Shown piece by piece: positions 24,901 through 38,063 of a DNA stretch of 64,000 bases. The stretch lies in contig MU405287.1 in assembly GCA_022836615.1 (NCBI GenBank), positions 122,161 to 186,160 on the forward strand, read 5' to 3'. Every line of letters begins with the position of its first letter. Position 1 is the stretch's first letter. A program made the position numbers and the translations under genes. This DNA is from Annulohypoxylon bovei var. microspora. Lineage: Eukaryota > Ascomycota > Sordariomycetes > Xylariales > Hypoxylaceae. The notes beneath the pieces are model-generated. The model worked only from the letters and a program-made list of their open reading frames with translations, did no database searches and was not told the origin of the DNA.

Positions 24901-26598
24901 TCGAGCGCCGATAAACGAACGATGGAACATCTATTCTATGCGATCGCGAAAAGGCTACAGGCTTACTGGGGCAAAAGGGACGAACGCCAGCGGCTCTGTT
25001 GCATCCTGCTTATGAGACTACGCGTATTCGATATTCACCACTTCAAGGAGCTTATGAGGGATTGGGTTCAGCATATTCGCAGGTTGCCAAATCGGCGACC
25101 TATCGCCGAGCTTTTCCCGCCTCTCTTCAGCTCAGGCTGTCTATCTCTTCCCATCCTATTCGCGAGCGCTACGAGGATACGAGGTCAAACTACGCAGCTT
25201 CCGAGGGCCCAGGGATTTGCTTCTATTTACATGCAGGAAATATTGCAGATGTTGATGACGCCGTTTAGTCCGAGCCCAATCATGACTTCGGAGGACTGTT
25301 ACCGCTTCCGCATCGTTCAAGATCACGCTAGGCGCGACCATGCGAAAGAGTTAATGCCCCTAATCCGCGAAGCATTGGCGGAATATTCGGAGTCTCGCAA
25401 TCAACAAGCAGCAGTCGAGCAACCGCTTGAGGATGAGCAAACTAAGGATCGCCTCCTCGAGCTCTTCCGAGACTTAGTCCTTGTTGATCCGAATGCCGCC
25501 AGTCGAGTGGTTTCGCTAAAGAGTTCCGAACCGAAATTAGCCGCCCTTATCGAGAGGTGGACTACGAAGTTGCTAGTTCCCCATGGGGGTGGCGGGCAGA
25601 AATCATTTGAGCAGGTTCTGGAGCTTGCAAATGAATTTACCTTGCCTTTCTGTCAAGTCAAGCTTTCTTTAAACCTTGCAATTGACGAATCGAGCGGCCC
25701 AGAGGCTTCGGAGAGGCTTCAATCGCAATTCGAACAACTGTCAAAGGCCCTTGATAACGCCATTGACGCCAACAACATTATGTGGACGGGCATGCTACCT
25801 TCTCTAAGTGCTGATATTACGCAGCACATGAGGAACCGGGCGGAGTCACGCTTTCTCGACATCATTCCGTCTCTCAAGAACCCCCCACATGATAGCCTAT
25901 CTAATAAGGGCATTCATATGGCTGAGAATTTATTAACAGTCATCGACTCCATCTTCCGCGGAGGATCAGGGTCAAAGGTGTCTCCATTATCCAGCGCTTT
26001 GGTAGACAAGCTCGCCGACCTGTGGGATATCCTGGCCTCCAGGGCCAACGAATATACTTCATTGAGGAGTGCTGTGCTCTCGCATTGGCTTCCACTTCTC
26101 TTCTCTTACCTAACACTTTACACCTCACCATCCGCGAGTGCAATAGACATATCGAAATTGCCTGGAGGCGAAATCCGCGGTCGCGCTTTAATTGTCCTCG
26201 CCGGCCTTGTTCAAGAACTCGATAATCATCCGTCTTTAAACCTTGGGCAACAGGCTTTCGATATCGCTCTCGCACTCGTTGATAGCTTATCCGAAGAGGC
26301 GCGCCTATTATGCGTCCGTGCGGTGAAAGATACCACCGCAGACCCTAGACTCAAGTATCTGTTTAGCTTCGCCCCAAACTCAGCCGACGATTTCATGTTA
26401 GCCCATCGCGACAAGCCACCGTCGGGAATCCAAGAGAGGAGAGCGATGGCTATGGGCATGGGTATGAGCATGATACCCGAAAGGCTGACTCCTTTCGTCT
26501 TCAGGAGGTGGGAAATCCTCAACGAACCCACCCCGAACGTGGGCGAGAACGACACAAGCTTAAGCTTGACGCTATTCGACGCCAGGAAGATCAAGTAA
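21919..26598 (+). CDS. SRB8: Mediator subunit 12 (Srb8)
   Basis: Exons 21919-23156, 23229-23433 and 23485-26598 give 1,518 residues, close to other fungal Med12 proteins. The start MTSRPPMAVPQRQPQRTLSG fits the family; the two ATGs just upstream (21882, 21890) run into stops. Conserved landmarks are VGFADFYPWNGQHPEDQF (about residue 213), NPAISLRRLSRTIPHGIRGK (about 315-335, in the Med12 signature) and WLAKCVGANEIRAFKRKG, followed by a long helical region with poor sequence conservation. Srb8/Med12 anchors the Cdk8 kinase module (with Cdk8, cyclin C and Med13) to Mediator and modulates RNA polymerase II initiation in the nucleus. The N-terminal 200 residues are Ser/Pro-rich and probably disordered. 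Confidence 0.96.
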
Positions 26599-28211
26599 TA
26601 CGGTCTTCGAGAGAGCTTATAGGCTCTCCTATTTCTAATATCTCTTAGCATGTATCGATAAGGGAGCTCGTCACTACCTAGGTATCGACCAGCCTGTCGA
26701 GAACCTTAGCTATACAACTTCAACATTTGATACCGGAGTCATTTTATCATTATATATCCACTACTACATACGGCCTACGCCACCAGAGCGGAGAGGGCTT
26801 TCCACCAGCTTCCGCATTTTCTTTTTTTAAAGTATTATTTGCTGTCTTTAGTCTTATCATCCCGGGGCACTCACGGCATTCACGATTATCACGCATCTGC
26901 TGAGCTTTTTTTATTTTGTTTTTCCGAGGGTGTTCTTGCTTTTTTGCCCCAAAGCGCGCGACGCGCGCGCGTTTGATACCTGGGGCAGGAACGACGCATT
27001 TCCGAACGGGCGCTTGTTTTTTTTTTCGGAAGGGGTTCAGGGGTACGGGCATGGGATCGGGTCGGGCGGTTGGTTTCATATCGTTTGGGCGCGTGGCTGC
27101 TGCGTTGTTATGCGGTGCGATGTGTATAGAAGCTGGGGGTCGGTGGTGACGGGTGTAGTGCGAAGAGAGTAGTGGGAGAACAGAAGAGCAGAGTAGTGGG
27201 AGAACAGAAGAGCAGAGAAGTGAAGTGAAGAGAGAAATGCATCGAAGTTACTTCATGTTGCTGCTGTGTTGTTGCTGTGCTGTCCGATGTGCTGGCGTGC
27301 GATGTGACTGTGATTGTGAGACGGCGGCGTAGATGGCATGTGCCGGGGCCGGAACGATACGCGCGAATGGGGTAATGACTTTTGAGGCCTCGGAGAGCTA
27401 GCTGTTCGCTGTGCTCAAGTCTTGGTTTGGGAGTTGGTCGTGTGGACTGGATGAGAGTGCTTTTGCGGGTTTTGGTTCGGGTTCGTACGGTGCTTGTTTT
27501 TTTCTTCTCTTGATTTATGAACATATACATAGGTAGGTATCTTACCATGGTATAGAAGATTCGACGGAAGGGGGAGGGGGTGTGGGTGTAGGTGCAATAG
27601 TCCGAGGAAACTTGGCTAGTTGGATGGTATTTATTAGTAGATATATAGGTAGGTACTAGAAGGATGACTATTGGATTCTGGAGAAGGGTATTTCGCATAG
27701 AATATGACTATCGTTGATGAGTGTCTTGACTACTGTGATGATGTTTAGTTTCATGGATACGATATGGAAATTAGGTAGGTAAATGACATCTTATAAGTCA
27801 CATATGGATATATGTATTTGAAGATATCTAGGTACCTAAGGTGGTGTCTAGAGATATTGAAGATACTACCTAAGATTTTGGTCCGCACCACGGCGTTCAA
27901 TGTCTCGTTATGTATATACCTAACATTACATTAGATACCTATCAACCATCCTCTTCTACAGGCATTTTATAGTTCTCATAGGAAGTCAGTATTACTTTTT
28001 TCTACCTCTTCGGCACTCATGCTATGAGCCACCGAGACTACCTACGTAGAATCCACGACAGACAATGACCTCGCGGTACGATCATACTACTGGATCTTCT
28101 AAACTAAGTAATGTGGAGCAGAAAACTTTTACACATAGGGCTCAATGAGCCGCCGTTTTCATCAACCAATCAGTCGTCTTCTCTTCAGAAGCGACTGGAC
28201 AACATCATAGA
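26599..28211. other. Intergenic, no gene seen
   Basis: Lies between Med12 and the tRNA gene. The region 26920-27520 has GC-rich and purine-rich patches that give long low-complexity chance frames on both strands (for example minus 27108-27698, Thr/Ser/His-rich); none shows a domain or start context. A palindromic TAGGTACCTA copy lies near 27830. Confidence 0.6.
27167..27214 (+). repeat. 24-bp direct tandem duplication
   Basis: Two exact head-to-tail copies of a purine-rich 24-base unit beginning GAGTAGTGGGAGAACAGAAG (27167-27190 and 27191-27214). Confidence 0.9.
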
Positions 28212-28303
28212 GGGTCTGGTGGTCTAGTGGTATGATTCGCGCTTAGGGAGAACCTACAGCATCGCTTGCGCGAGGTCCCGGGTTCAATCCCCGGCCAGAC
28301 CCA
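28212..28303 (+). tRNA. tRNA-Pro(AGG) with intron
   Basis: The acceptor stem GGGTCTG (28212-28218) pairs exactly with CAGACCC (28296-28302), with discriminator A at 28303. The A box (TGGTCTAGTGG) and B box (GGGTTCAATCCCC) are intact. The anticodon stem CGCGC (28238-28242) pairs with GCGCG (28268-28272); the loop TTAGGG-T gives anticodon AGG at 28245-28247. An 18-nt intron (28249-28266) sits after position 37, the standard place for nuclear tRNA introns. It reads proline CCU (and CCC by wobble, if A34 is modified to inosine as is usual). Confidence 0.95.
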
Positions 28304-28307
28304 ATCC

Positions 28308-28312
28308 TTTTT
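28308..28312 (+). terminator. RNA polymerase III terminator
   Basis: A TTTTT run five bases after the tRNA-Pro discriminator base, the normal polymerase III stop signal. Confidence 0.8.
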
Positions 28313-31150
28313 GGCCATTTCGACTTCTGTCTGTTGTTGTTTGTTTGTTTGTTTGTTATTGCGGAAGCTTCCCTTTTTTGCGGCGATTTTGGTACGATGG
28401 GGTTGTGGGCGTGTGTGGTGGGTGCGGGAAAGGGGCTAACTCTAGGCTCCGCACTTAGGTTTTTTGGGAAAGGGGCCCACAGATGGATAGTTCACTGGTG
28501 GACTACATATTCGTACCTACGATAACCGCGGCGATATTTCATTCGACGGCATTATATGGGACAAGAGTGTTCGGGCTGCGTCTTGGGAGATGTATAGGCT
28601 ATTTACAAGTTTAGAGGAACTTGTTGTTAAGCTAGTCGATTTGGGAGACTTTAAAGTGCTGTTATGATTGTTCCTCTTAAATGTGTAGCAAGGCATAGAC
28701 TTCAATTATCTTTGATAGATTTCTTCGTATCCAAGTAGATGCTGGCATGTATTCCAGAGTATTTGACCACGGAAGAACGAGTGGAACTTGGTCGTGATTT
28801 AATGCATCAATACTCTATTCTTCCTAAACAAATGCATGTACAGAGGACTTATATGACAATGAGCCCCGGATCCATCAAGATTGAATTAGAGGTATAAACT
28901 TGACCATTTGCGTCGAGATGATTATCTAGGTAGGTAGTTAGATAGGTAGGTAACTTCAGAAACTTGGTACGAAAAGAAATATTATTTCGCTTCAAGATAG
29001 ACGCACAAGTTGTCAAAAGAGGCAACGAAGGACGCTTGTGTTATAAAAGGGAGAGTTTTTTCCTTCGTTATGATGCTACCTTAAGTTATTATCCCAGACA
29101 TATGGCCACGGACATGTTTACTCGCTCGATATGATGACTGGAGAGTTAATATTGATACATAAGATAATAATGTATCTCGTGGTACTTAATACCGTATGCT
29201 GTCCTAAATTCGAAGAATTTAATATAGACTCGACTTGACTTTTGTCAGTAATCCCCCCCTTTTCTTTTAACCACAAAATAAATATATGTGGCATTTGGCG
29301 TGAATCTTTGTCTTAACGTAAACTATTGATATTTTTGATCGTGGCTTGTTATTAGGGGTAAGAGTACCTAGGGAAAGTGATAAAAGAAAAGGGGAGTTAC
29401 GATGGATATGAATTTCAACTTTAAGTGTAATAGCAATGGCGTGTTTTCTAGTACGTTCACATAGCCTATTGTCATCCGCGACGTATGAGTACATACCTAT
29501 AGTTGTTTAAGTTAATGGTTTTATATGATACGAACTTGAACTACCTGTACAATCTCTTTCCATAACTTATAGCGGAGCGTTATGTGATTGGTATCGGTGT
29601 GGCATATTTGCTTCTATAGTTACATATGTAGGTACGTAGGTAGCCTTATTATAAGATTACTTATAAACCAAGTTGCTAAGTTTATATTCGTACTTATATC
29701 TAGGTCAATCATAAGGGTTCATACCAAGCGATGCCCATGTAATATAAATATTTAATCAGTTTTACTTACTAAACTGCTCTCATCGATGTGACATGCAACC
29801 GAGTAAACCCCCGTGTGGGAGCAAAGTTACTCAATTCCTCACTGTAATGTGTTTAACAACATCTTGGATCGCGTAGGCTAGACCAATATGATCTCTCTAT
29901 CTAAGCACGGAGAAGACAGCGTATTTGGAAGGTGCTTTCGGTAAGACAGAGCGGTTCTGTGGATATGAGAAGTTTGGAATATGTAATTCTCATGGGTCTG
30001 ATCTAGCAAAAGCTGTCATCAAGTACCTACCACTGAATGAAATAAATCGTAAGAAACTACGCATCAGTCGAGGGGGTTATACGGCTATCTCGGTGTCTAC
30101 GGAGACATCGTCTTCTAATAGGGCGAATAGGAATACCTTCACCAACCACATCCCCAGGCCAGAATTCCAGTCCGCAAGCGCCAAATAAAACCCTTCAAAC
30201 GAAGTAAAAAGGCCGCATCTACCTATGTAAGTCATTCACTACCTACCCTAATTTCTAGCCCTAAACACATCCACCTACCTAATAAGAACCAGCCTTCAAG
30301 CATCGTAGACCGCTCTCTCGGCTCCCCGGCAAGCCAGCGCCAAGCGAGCCCGCCGTACCTTGCATGCGCACCTAGCAGATGACATACATACATAATCCTA
30401 CATAACGAGTTAGGTTAGGCTAGGTCGCATAAACCAGGGGAGCCGCAAGACAGGGGTCCGAGACGACCCCGTTTCTTTCTGGAACGAGGCTTCGGCTCGC
30501 TACTGCGAAATCGTCGGTTTGAGATTTCGCTAGGCTGGCCCGGGCTAGGCTGAGCTAGAAAATTTCCTCCTCGCTGCGTATCTCGCTTGCAACACGAGGG
30601 ACCCGAGATTTGCTGGTCTGTGGTGTCCCCCCTCCCCCAGCTCTGCTGGTGGGAAACTCGAGATCTGGATTGCGCCCTTTCAGCTACCCCAAGATCTCAA
30701 GCCTGAGAAAGTTAGGTGTTCTTTTCAAGTTGGAATTCTACGAAGTTCATCATATCACGATTCACGAAAGACAGATGCAGATATTCACAGAAGACACTAA
30801 GTATTAGTTTCTAATATATGTGCTTCCCATTCCCTTCTAGCTATTTAGACTACCCACTCCATATCACTTCGATGAAAAAAGAAAAATAGATATTGGAAAA
30901 AACCAAGCCTCATGAAAATGTACACAGTCGGAGCTTTGGTGGTATGATCATTAAAAGGTATTGTCGTAGCGCCCGACCGCCCCGGGACTCTCTATTCTGC
31001 CACACACAGCGTGGCATTACATGAACATCGGCTACAAACGTCCGCGGCAGTAACGGAGAGCCATGCGAATTAAAAACAAGTTAGTATCGTCCCCCGGCAG
31101 AAACCTGCCGGGATGCCGTTTCAAATCATTCCTTCTCCTCGAGATCACAA
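28313..31150. other. Intergenic, no gene seen
   Basis: No supported gene. GGTAGGTA motif copies lie at about 28925-28952 and 29626-29642. The short plus-strand frame at 29925-30188 and others show no domain. The last part is the 3' flank of the secreted protein gene. Confidence 0.6.
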
Positions 31151-32683
31151 CTATGCTGCAGCTATGCAGGCTTGCTGTTGAGCTTGGCAGTCAGAAAGTT
31201 TGAAACTAGCACCAGCATTCGCCGCGTCGCTACAAGCGTTGTTTTGTATCTATAAGATAGTTAGAAACAGTTGGGAAACACCAAGGGACTTGGCTACTCA
31301 CATCACAGGATCTCTGCGTAGCAGCCGCCTGGTTCACAAACGTGTTCCTACATAGACAAGTTAGCCGTGGCTCGATGAGAGGGGGAATAGCTATACTAAC
31401 CCGTTGACAGCAAACGGCCGACTGGCATCTCCAGATTTTGTTACAGCTGGAGCTGCGCCGCCAAGATTTTTAGTCTGTTGGGTTGCGGTGTTAGCATTAC
31501 CGCCAGTAGTAGTGCTTGTGTTCGATGTATTACTTTGGCCTTTGCCATTTTGCCCCTGACCTGCGGCCGCCTTAGCACCACCATTGGCGTTGCCGGCGTT
31601 CGCGTTGTTTCCAGCGTTAGCGTTGGCGTTTCCGCTGCCACCAACTGATTCTAATTAGCTTCTGCGCAGTCATAATTGTGATATGTGCTGAACTTACCAG
31701 TGAACTTGTTGCAGTCATCCTGAGCACCACGTTGAGCAACAGGCATAAGCACAGGCTGGTGGTTGGCCGAAGAGAACATGGTGCAGACACGGTAGTTTCC
31801 AGCGGGAAGTCCACCAGTGACGGTAGCCGATAGAAGTCCATTGCCGTTACCGGCGTCGTTGATACCCTTGAAGAAGACGAATTGCGTTGCGTCAAGAGGC
31901 TGAGTAGGGTTTAGAGAGTTACCCAAGTCCTGGACAGTAACGTGAGTGTGACCAATGATGTTTCCTTGGCCGTTAAGGTTCTGAGGCGCAGAGTAGTAGG
32001 TGTTGTCAGCGTTCGTGAAGGTACCGGCCTGGAAGTTGGCAACTTGGACCTGGATGTCGAAGTCCTGGTTCGCCTGGAGGTTGTCGTTGTGCTGGGGGTT
32101 TTGCAGAACGCTGGAAACCATGTTGGCTTGCGCAGGAATCTTACCCATGACTAATAGCTGTTAATCGCCATATTCGAATTAAGCAGATATATATGTACTT
32201 ACCAATACCGTTGCAAGAGCCCTGCTTTTGTTGAAGACCGTTTGTCAAGGTCTGACCGCTACAGAAGTTGATGAAGTTGGCGTTGTCAGTGTCTGATGCA
32301 GCCTCTCCTTCCGCGGCGTCCGGGTCACCATCCGACTGCGAACCAGTCTGAACAGCGTTGGCGTCCAACGTCAACGAAGCCTGGGCGGCATTGTTGTTGC
32401 CGTTCTGAGCATTGTTGTTACCGGCGTTGGCGTTGGCGTTGGCGTTGTTACCGGCATTAGCATTGGCATTGTTGCCAGCATTGGCGTTGGCGTTGTTGTT
32501 GTTGTTGCCGGCATTCGCCTTCTGACTATTCTGAGCCTGACCTTGACCCTTGCCAAATTGCCGGGTGTTGAGAGCTCGGACGGCTCGTCGGTTCATAATC
32601 TGGTCGTACGGGCGGCTGATGGCGGTGGCCTCGGCGATGGCGGTGACGCCGAGAAGGGCGACGATAACACTTTTGGCGTGCAT
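31151..32683 (-). CDS. Secreted Asn/Ala-rich protein, five exons
   Basis: Five minus-strand exons (32203-32683, 31698-32150, 31401-31650, 31302-31347, 31151-31249) give 442 residues. A signal peptide (MHAKSVIVALLGVTAIAEAT) is followed by Asn/Ala/Gly repeats (NANANAGNN units, about residues 58-100), then a conserved domain of about 180 residues with FINFC, QGSCNGIVMGKIPAQANM, IIGHTHVTVQDL and SSANHQPVLMPVAQRG. A second Asn/Ala/Gly-rich block follows, then a Cys-containing tail (TFVNQAAATQRSCDIQNNAC, SDCQAQQQAC). The central domain belongs to a family of fungal secreted proteins of unknown function that I recall being mislabelled 'ribosomal protein s17' in some genomes. The tail resembles the C-terminal Cys motif of other fungal secreted proteins. 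It is likely an extracellular or wall-associated protein; no enzyme activity is suggested. Confidence 0.88.
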
Positions 32684-35600
32684 GATGGATGAGTTATACC
32701 TGAACTGATCGAGCGAGGGAAGTTGATTTCTCTTGGTAAGAATGGAAATGGTAAGATCCAAAAATGGTTCCAGACCGTTTTCGAATTAGCTGAAAGGAGT
32801 GGTCACAGACAACACTGAAGTGAAATGGAGCGGGCAGATCCCAAATGCTGTCGGAAGAATAGAACGAATGTAAAAAAGACACACTACCAGCGCATTCTAA
32901 ATTGGAAAGAGAAAGGAATGAAACTCGATAGAGATTCTGAAATAAAGAATTAAAGCTGATGAAGAGGATGGGAGAAGAAAACATAAATGGCGAGGGCCAA
33001 GACTTTCCTGTTATATACTCCACCGATAGGAGACAGGCGTCTCGGACGGATTGTGCCTGGGTGCTAATGGAATCAATAGCATCCGCAACGAACACTACAT
33101 CATGTTCCCTTGCAGGTTCCATTCACAGGAGCTGTATCCACAGTCTCAAAACGCGGACGGGGATGGGAGGGAAGAGACGATGTCAAGAATAATGAGAGGG
33201 ACCCGGGCAGGGTGTTCAGGGTGTTCAGGGTGTTCAAAGTGTGGTAGCAGGGGTACGGGATGGACATCTGAGGCTTGAGTCCTTGGCTAGCCTTTACCCC
33301 TGTCCAACACTACTGCAGAATGAAGAAAATATGTGCATGGGGAAGAAGCTTAAACGATCCTCGTCGAATACGGCTGTATGTACATACCTACACACGTACA
33401 TCAATACATCTTGTATGTAGTGTGTAGTGTGTAGTATGTAGTATCTTGCCCTGCTTGCCTTAGGATCTCCCCCGGATCCCTTTCTCACTTCCTCGGAGCG
33501 GCTCAAATGGACCTGAGGCTAGATTGAGTGAAGGATCTACAGCTGATACTCTATCCCGGAGACCAATGACCTTGTGTGCTTGTACTGCTAGATTGTCAAC
33601 TAACTGCTTTGAATAGCCAGCATAGGTAGACATGTAGAAGACAAATGTAGTTTTGTAGGTAGCTTGCCATGAACTTCCATGAATATCTGATGTCACATTT
33701 CGTCTCTTGATATTTTGGCTAGTCCTATGATCAATGGCCGTTGGACCTGGACCTGTCAAACTTGAGATGACACCTGAAAGAGAGTTGAGCATAGACGACT
33801 GCGCCATCTTCAGGACGATGATCTACCAATGGAATATCCATTGGGATATTGAACCGCTTGGACTGCAAGTCATCCATCGCGTGCCATACTACATGGCGAG
33901 CGGTTGACGTAGAGGTTTGGGTGTAGTGTACCATAGTGTACTGAAGTGTATTACAATTGCAATTCCGGGGAAAGTTCCATTAAGGTTGTAGTGGAAGAAG
34001 TTGAAGAAGGGGGCGCTAAGGCGTCGGGCTTGAGTTGGCCGAGGAAGCTGAGGTAGACCGGGCCAAGCGGCCATTTAGCTTTGCGGCTCGATACGTCGCA
34101 GATTCCCCACCTTTTCAAGGATTTAACCAATAAGAATCCACAACTTTGCAGGAGATCAGGCACCTTGAGTTTCGACCCCCGGACGCATTCTGAGGCAAAA
34201 CATCCCGACAAAAAGAATTAAGCGCGGATCTGTGCGGCATACTAAGCTGCTAAGTTGGCGCTAATGAGGTACCTAACTCTTGTACTTTAGCCTCCTTTAA
34301 GTGATTTTCGGCCAATCATATATGTCGTATATTATGATCAGTGAGCTATTAGTTGGGACGACAGGCAGCATTACCTGGGTAAATTATCTGAGAGTTACAA
34401 TGATCACTTATCGATTAAGTACAGATAGCCGATCCTTTGGAATCTCATGTATACCTAGCCGGTAAAACTCATCCATTGTTTTGACATTGAATACGAAACG
34501 AACGGCTTAGCTCCTCTATGGTCTTGGTTACCTATCTAGGCAGGTATACTTAGTATGTATTTGTGATCTTTATTAGATAAGGTAGCTGGGTAGGTAAATT
34601 TGAAATAGCTATCATGAGAGTAAGGACGGTAAGTCCGTATTTTGGTTTCTTCCACGTATGGATGAAGATAGGAAACTGTCTATTAGGTAAGCGAGTTATA
34701 GAGGGTCTAATTGTTACAACCAGTGTCAACCACATTTCACTTAAGATCATGCATATGCGAGATATGTATACCTAAGCAGGATATAACGAACAGACTGTGT
34801 CTATCACCGTCGTCCAAACATGAGATCTACTTTCCCTGATCTATCCGGACCCGCTGTGGGTGATGTAAAAACAAGCTTAAAAGAATGAATAAGCTATTAG
34901 GGCGTTAAATGTACGTACATATCAAAATGGCCCTGAAAATCCGCCACTACTGTTGACCCGGGGACGCTTAAAAACCCTGCTCCCCTTACCCAACCCCTTG
35001 CCGGTCAGCAAGTCGTGTTGGAGTCGAGGTTGAGACATCGTGAAGAAACGTCAATGCAAAAGAATCCGATCTAGATGATGATCTCTTGCCAAGCCCGGAT
35101 ATAGTAGCCACTTTAACTATCTGCTCTGAACAAGTGCCGCGAGGCCGCTTATCCATACCCAAAAAGATATCAATTGACTCTTTTGATCGTCTGAAAGAAA
35201 AAGAAAATTCTATTCATCTGAGTTCGTGTAATTATTTCCGGTATCACAACAATCTCCACGGACCGTGCGGTATAATACCTAAATGTAAAGCTTAGATTTA
35301 TTAGATGCATAGGTACTCTACCGGCATAATAGTATGTAAGCAAAATTAGTAGTTGAGGGAATGCGCTTAACGGAACTCGGCACGCTTCATTCAAAGCTGG
35401 ATGTCATACAAGTTGTATTAGTAGAGACCCCTGAAACTAATGAAAGCTTTTTACCTCCTTGATATTGCGGCGTCCTAACTACATAATAGTACATAGTAAC
35501 CCGTCGGCAATCTCATCCGAGAATCTCAAATGAAAGATTCGAGAGATTCCCTCATTTGGCTGTGACCCAGATCGCTTAGGCAAGTGGCTGCATGTAATAG

Positions 35601-37003
35601 GACGCAATAGGCAAAGCGCGCTGGAGAGAAGAATCCCACCTAAAGGCCAAGGCGAAACACCCCTGTAAGTCCCAGCTCCTTATGTCCCCTGATATTTCTA
35701 GAAGTCCCCCGATATTACAAATCTCATTGGCTCGTTTAGGGCTGTTACATTAAAGCTCCAACCTCACGGAGGGGCACAGGCAATAAGGTTGAAAACAGAA
35801 GAAACAATCACGAAGTCCGGAAGTTGGGACGAAAATGACGTCTGGACTCTAGGTAGGCAGTTTGACATCAGTCAGATTGAAACAAAAGCTTTAACATCAT
35901 CATGATAATACCTCACATTTGCTTGGCACATTAGTGGAAGATCTTCTCGCTCTTAGTATCGAGGATCACTTTGAGGAAGAGCCTCAAACTCCCTCTATTT
36001 GATCTACATACATACGACCGGATTCAACATATCCAATATGATGACCGCGCGGCTGCCTGTGCGACATATCAATCGAACGGTAGTGTCGAATGGTATTGCG
36101 TATGCTTACTCTTCAGACGAGAATGATCTTCTCCGGCTACACGTTTCCATCTGTCGTTAATGACTTCGGCGCGCCGCGTCTTCGCGAGTCGGAGCTAGAT
36201 GAACAACCGGCTTTGGGCGCCTCAAGCGCCGGTTTACTGGTGTTTGACTAATCTAAAGTGCTCATGAGGGTAAAGGCTGGCGGTCGGAGCTGCGAGGACC
36301 CTGAGTAACCCGGGTTTGAGGCATGTCCCATAATGCCCTGATGAAACCCGGCAGGACCCCTGATTCACGATCAGGGCTGTCACGTGCGAACCGCTTTGCA
36401 GTGTTTTGCAGGGGATTTTCTCTAATCTGCGACCGAGATCGTAGGAAACGCCAAGACCCGGTGCCGACCAGGAGGCGGTAAATCGAATTGTCAAATTGCC
36501 CATCTCGAGACTGCGATGGCAGTTACCCGGGTCAGCCAAGAAGTTTCTGAGCTCTATCCCATGTACATAGCTCCGTATTAGCCCCGAGCGCGAAACTAAA
36601 TATGCCTTCCTAATAAGTTCTTATATCGGCCATATTCTCAAATCTACTTATCTGATTCCACATCACCGCCTTCGCCAAGGAGTCTGAGGAAGTTTTGTAT
36701 GTGCCTTGGTCATGAGAGGAACTGAGCCAAGTAGAATAAGGCTTGAGAGTCAACTGGAACGCCTTCCAAGACACTTGAGAATTTTCGCGGGCCGCACCCA
36801 AGACTCGGCTACTATCATTCACTATCGAGGTGCTTAAGTATTATTAACTATCTAAGATGAGTTCAATCCAAAATTCCCTCAAAACGTGAATGAAATCGAA
36901 GTTTCCAGAGCCGATTCCTTATTCCTAATTCCCATAGGCAGTCGATTTACAACACCTTTATAAATAACAATCCCAGCATAACGAATCCCCCAAAAGGCAT
37001 GTC
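32684..37003. other. Long intergenic stretch (4.3 kb)
   Basis: No supported gene. A TATATAA on the minus strand at 33011-33017 might serve the secreted-protein gene, with a leader of about 300 bases. A 9-bp repeat (AGGGTGTTC, about three copies) lies near 33208-33235 and a GTAGTGTGTAGT-type run at 33412-33445. Minus-strand frames at 36234-36539 and 36610-36822 show no domain. Confidence 0.6.
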
Positions 37004-38063
37004 TCACAACTCGTCAATGACTGCCCCAGAGAGTTTGTCGGCTATGAGATCTAACCAAGCTGCGAGACGGTACCCTGCCTTGGCCACCTGAAGCTCGATG
37101 ACGGGGGCGGCTTTCTCATAGTAGTCACCCGCGAGCTCCTGGCCAGCAATTGCCTTGGGACCTTCTGGAAACACTACGCGGAACATGTCAGTTATTCTGT
37201 TCTAATTAGAAGTTTAGGGCGAGCATGGGTTGAATTACCGTGTGTGCAAACAACAGCGTTGGACTCGTTGGCCCATCCCATCGCGGTATTGATAGGGTCG
37301 TCAAGACTGATGCCGTCGGCCCAAGATTTACTAGTCAGCTCATACTTGCCGGACTTGATCTGCTCGGTAAGATTGGCAGCCCACGCGTATCCCGCGACGT
37401 AAGGCTTCCTGTGAATGCCGCCCAGCATCTTCTCGGCGATGCTCGTGTCCCAGACGTGGTGCAGGTTCAGCTCAGAGGATTCCCACTTCACGTGGATGCC
37501 GTTGCCGCCGAACGCGACGTTCTCCACATGCAGGGGCTGGTGGATGTCGCCGACGAAGTGAATCACGAACTTGGCTGCCTGGCTCCTACGCCACGGATAT
37601 AGGCCCGTATCCAGCACCTGGGAGGTGTAGTTCTGGATCGAGCTCACGACACAGCCATCCTCCTTGCAATCCCTCTCGAAGTCAACGCCGCAGTACGAGG
37701 GCGGCGTGTCCTTCGCATCGATGAAATGGAAGTTCTTGGTGAAACGCCCCCATTTCGTGTACCTGATGCTGTCGGCCCAAGTAGCTACCCCGGCAAGATA
37801 ATGTTCGGTGTTGTTCCCTAAGATATCTTGAAAGTAAGCAGCGGTGTTGTCCTTGACGAAGTTTGATGCAATGTAAGCCACGGTTATGTGACCCAAGCCT
37901 GATAACAAAAGTTAGCTATCTAGGTAGTCCCTCAATAGCTCCACGAGTTATGGGTTATGGAGACGCTGTATAGTTTGTGATTGGTATTCGTCTACTCACT
38001 TCCCCAAGCTACCGCACCTGGTAGCAATGTGCCTAAGGCTAGAGCAGATTGACTGAGCCTCAT
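37004..38063 (-). CDS. Secreted S1/P1-type nuclease
   Basis: Three minus-strand exons (38000-38063, 37239-37898, 37004-37173) give 297 residues. After a 19-residue signal peptide (MRLSQSALALGTLLPGAVA) the mature chain starts WGSLGH, placing Trp1 and His6 exactly as in nuclease P1. The other zinc ligands are visible: Asp in ATWADSIRYTKW, His in NFHFIDA, His and Asp in VIHFVGDIHQPLHVE (plus a further His), and His/Asp in LHHVWDTS. The enzyme should cleave single-stranded DNA and RNA and act as a 3'-nucleotidase outside the cell, for nucleic-acid and phosphate scavenging. Several NxT/S sites suggest glycosylation. The last acceptor (CGCGTAG) is the only one giving the family's VFPEGPKAIAGQEL reading. 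Confidence 0.94.

Noticed and set aside
27108..27698. 196-codon minus-strand Thr/Ser/His-rich frame
   Set aside because: It arises from low-complexity purine-rich repeats, including the 24-bp tandem duplication; no protein-like pattern.
36013..36030. Possible 5S rRNA start (ACATACGACC)
   Set aside because: Sequence after the first ten bases does not follow fungal 5S rRNA, and no internal promoter blocks or 3' half are present.
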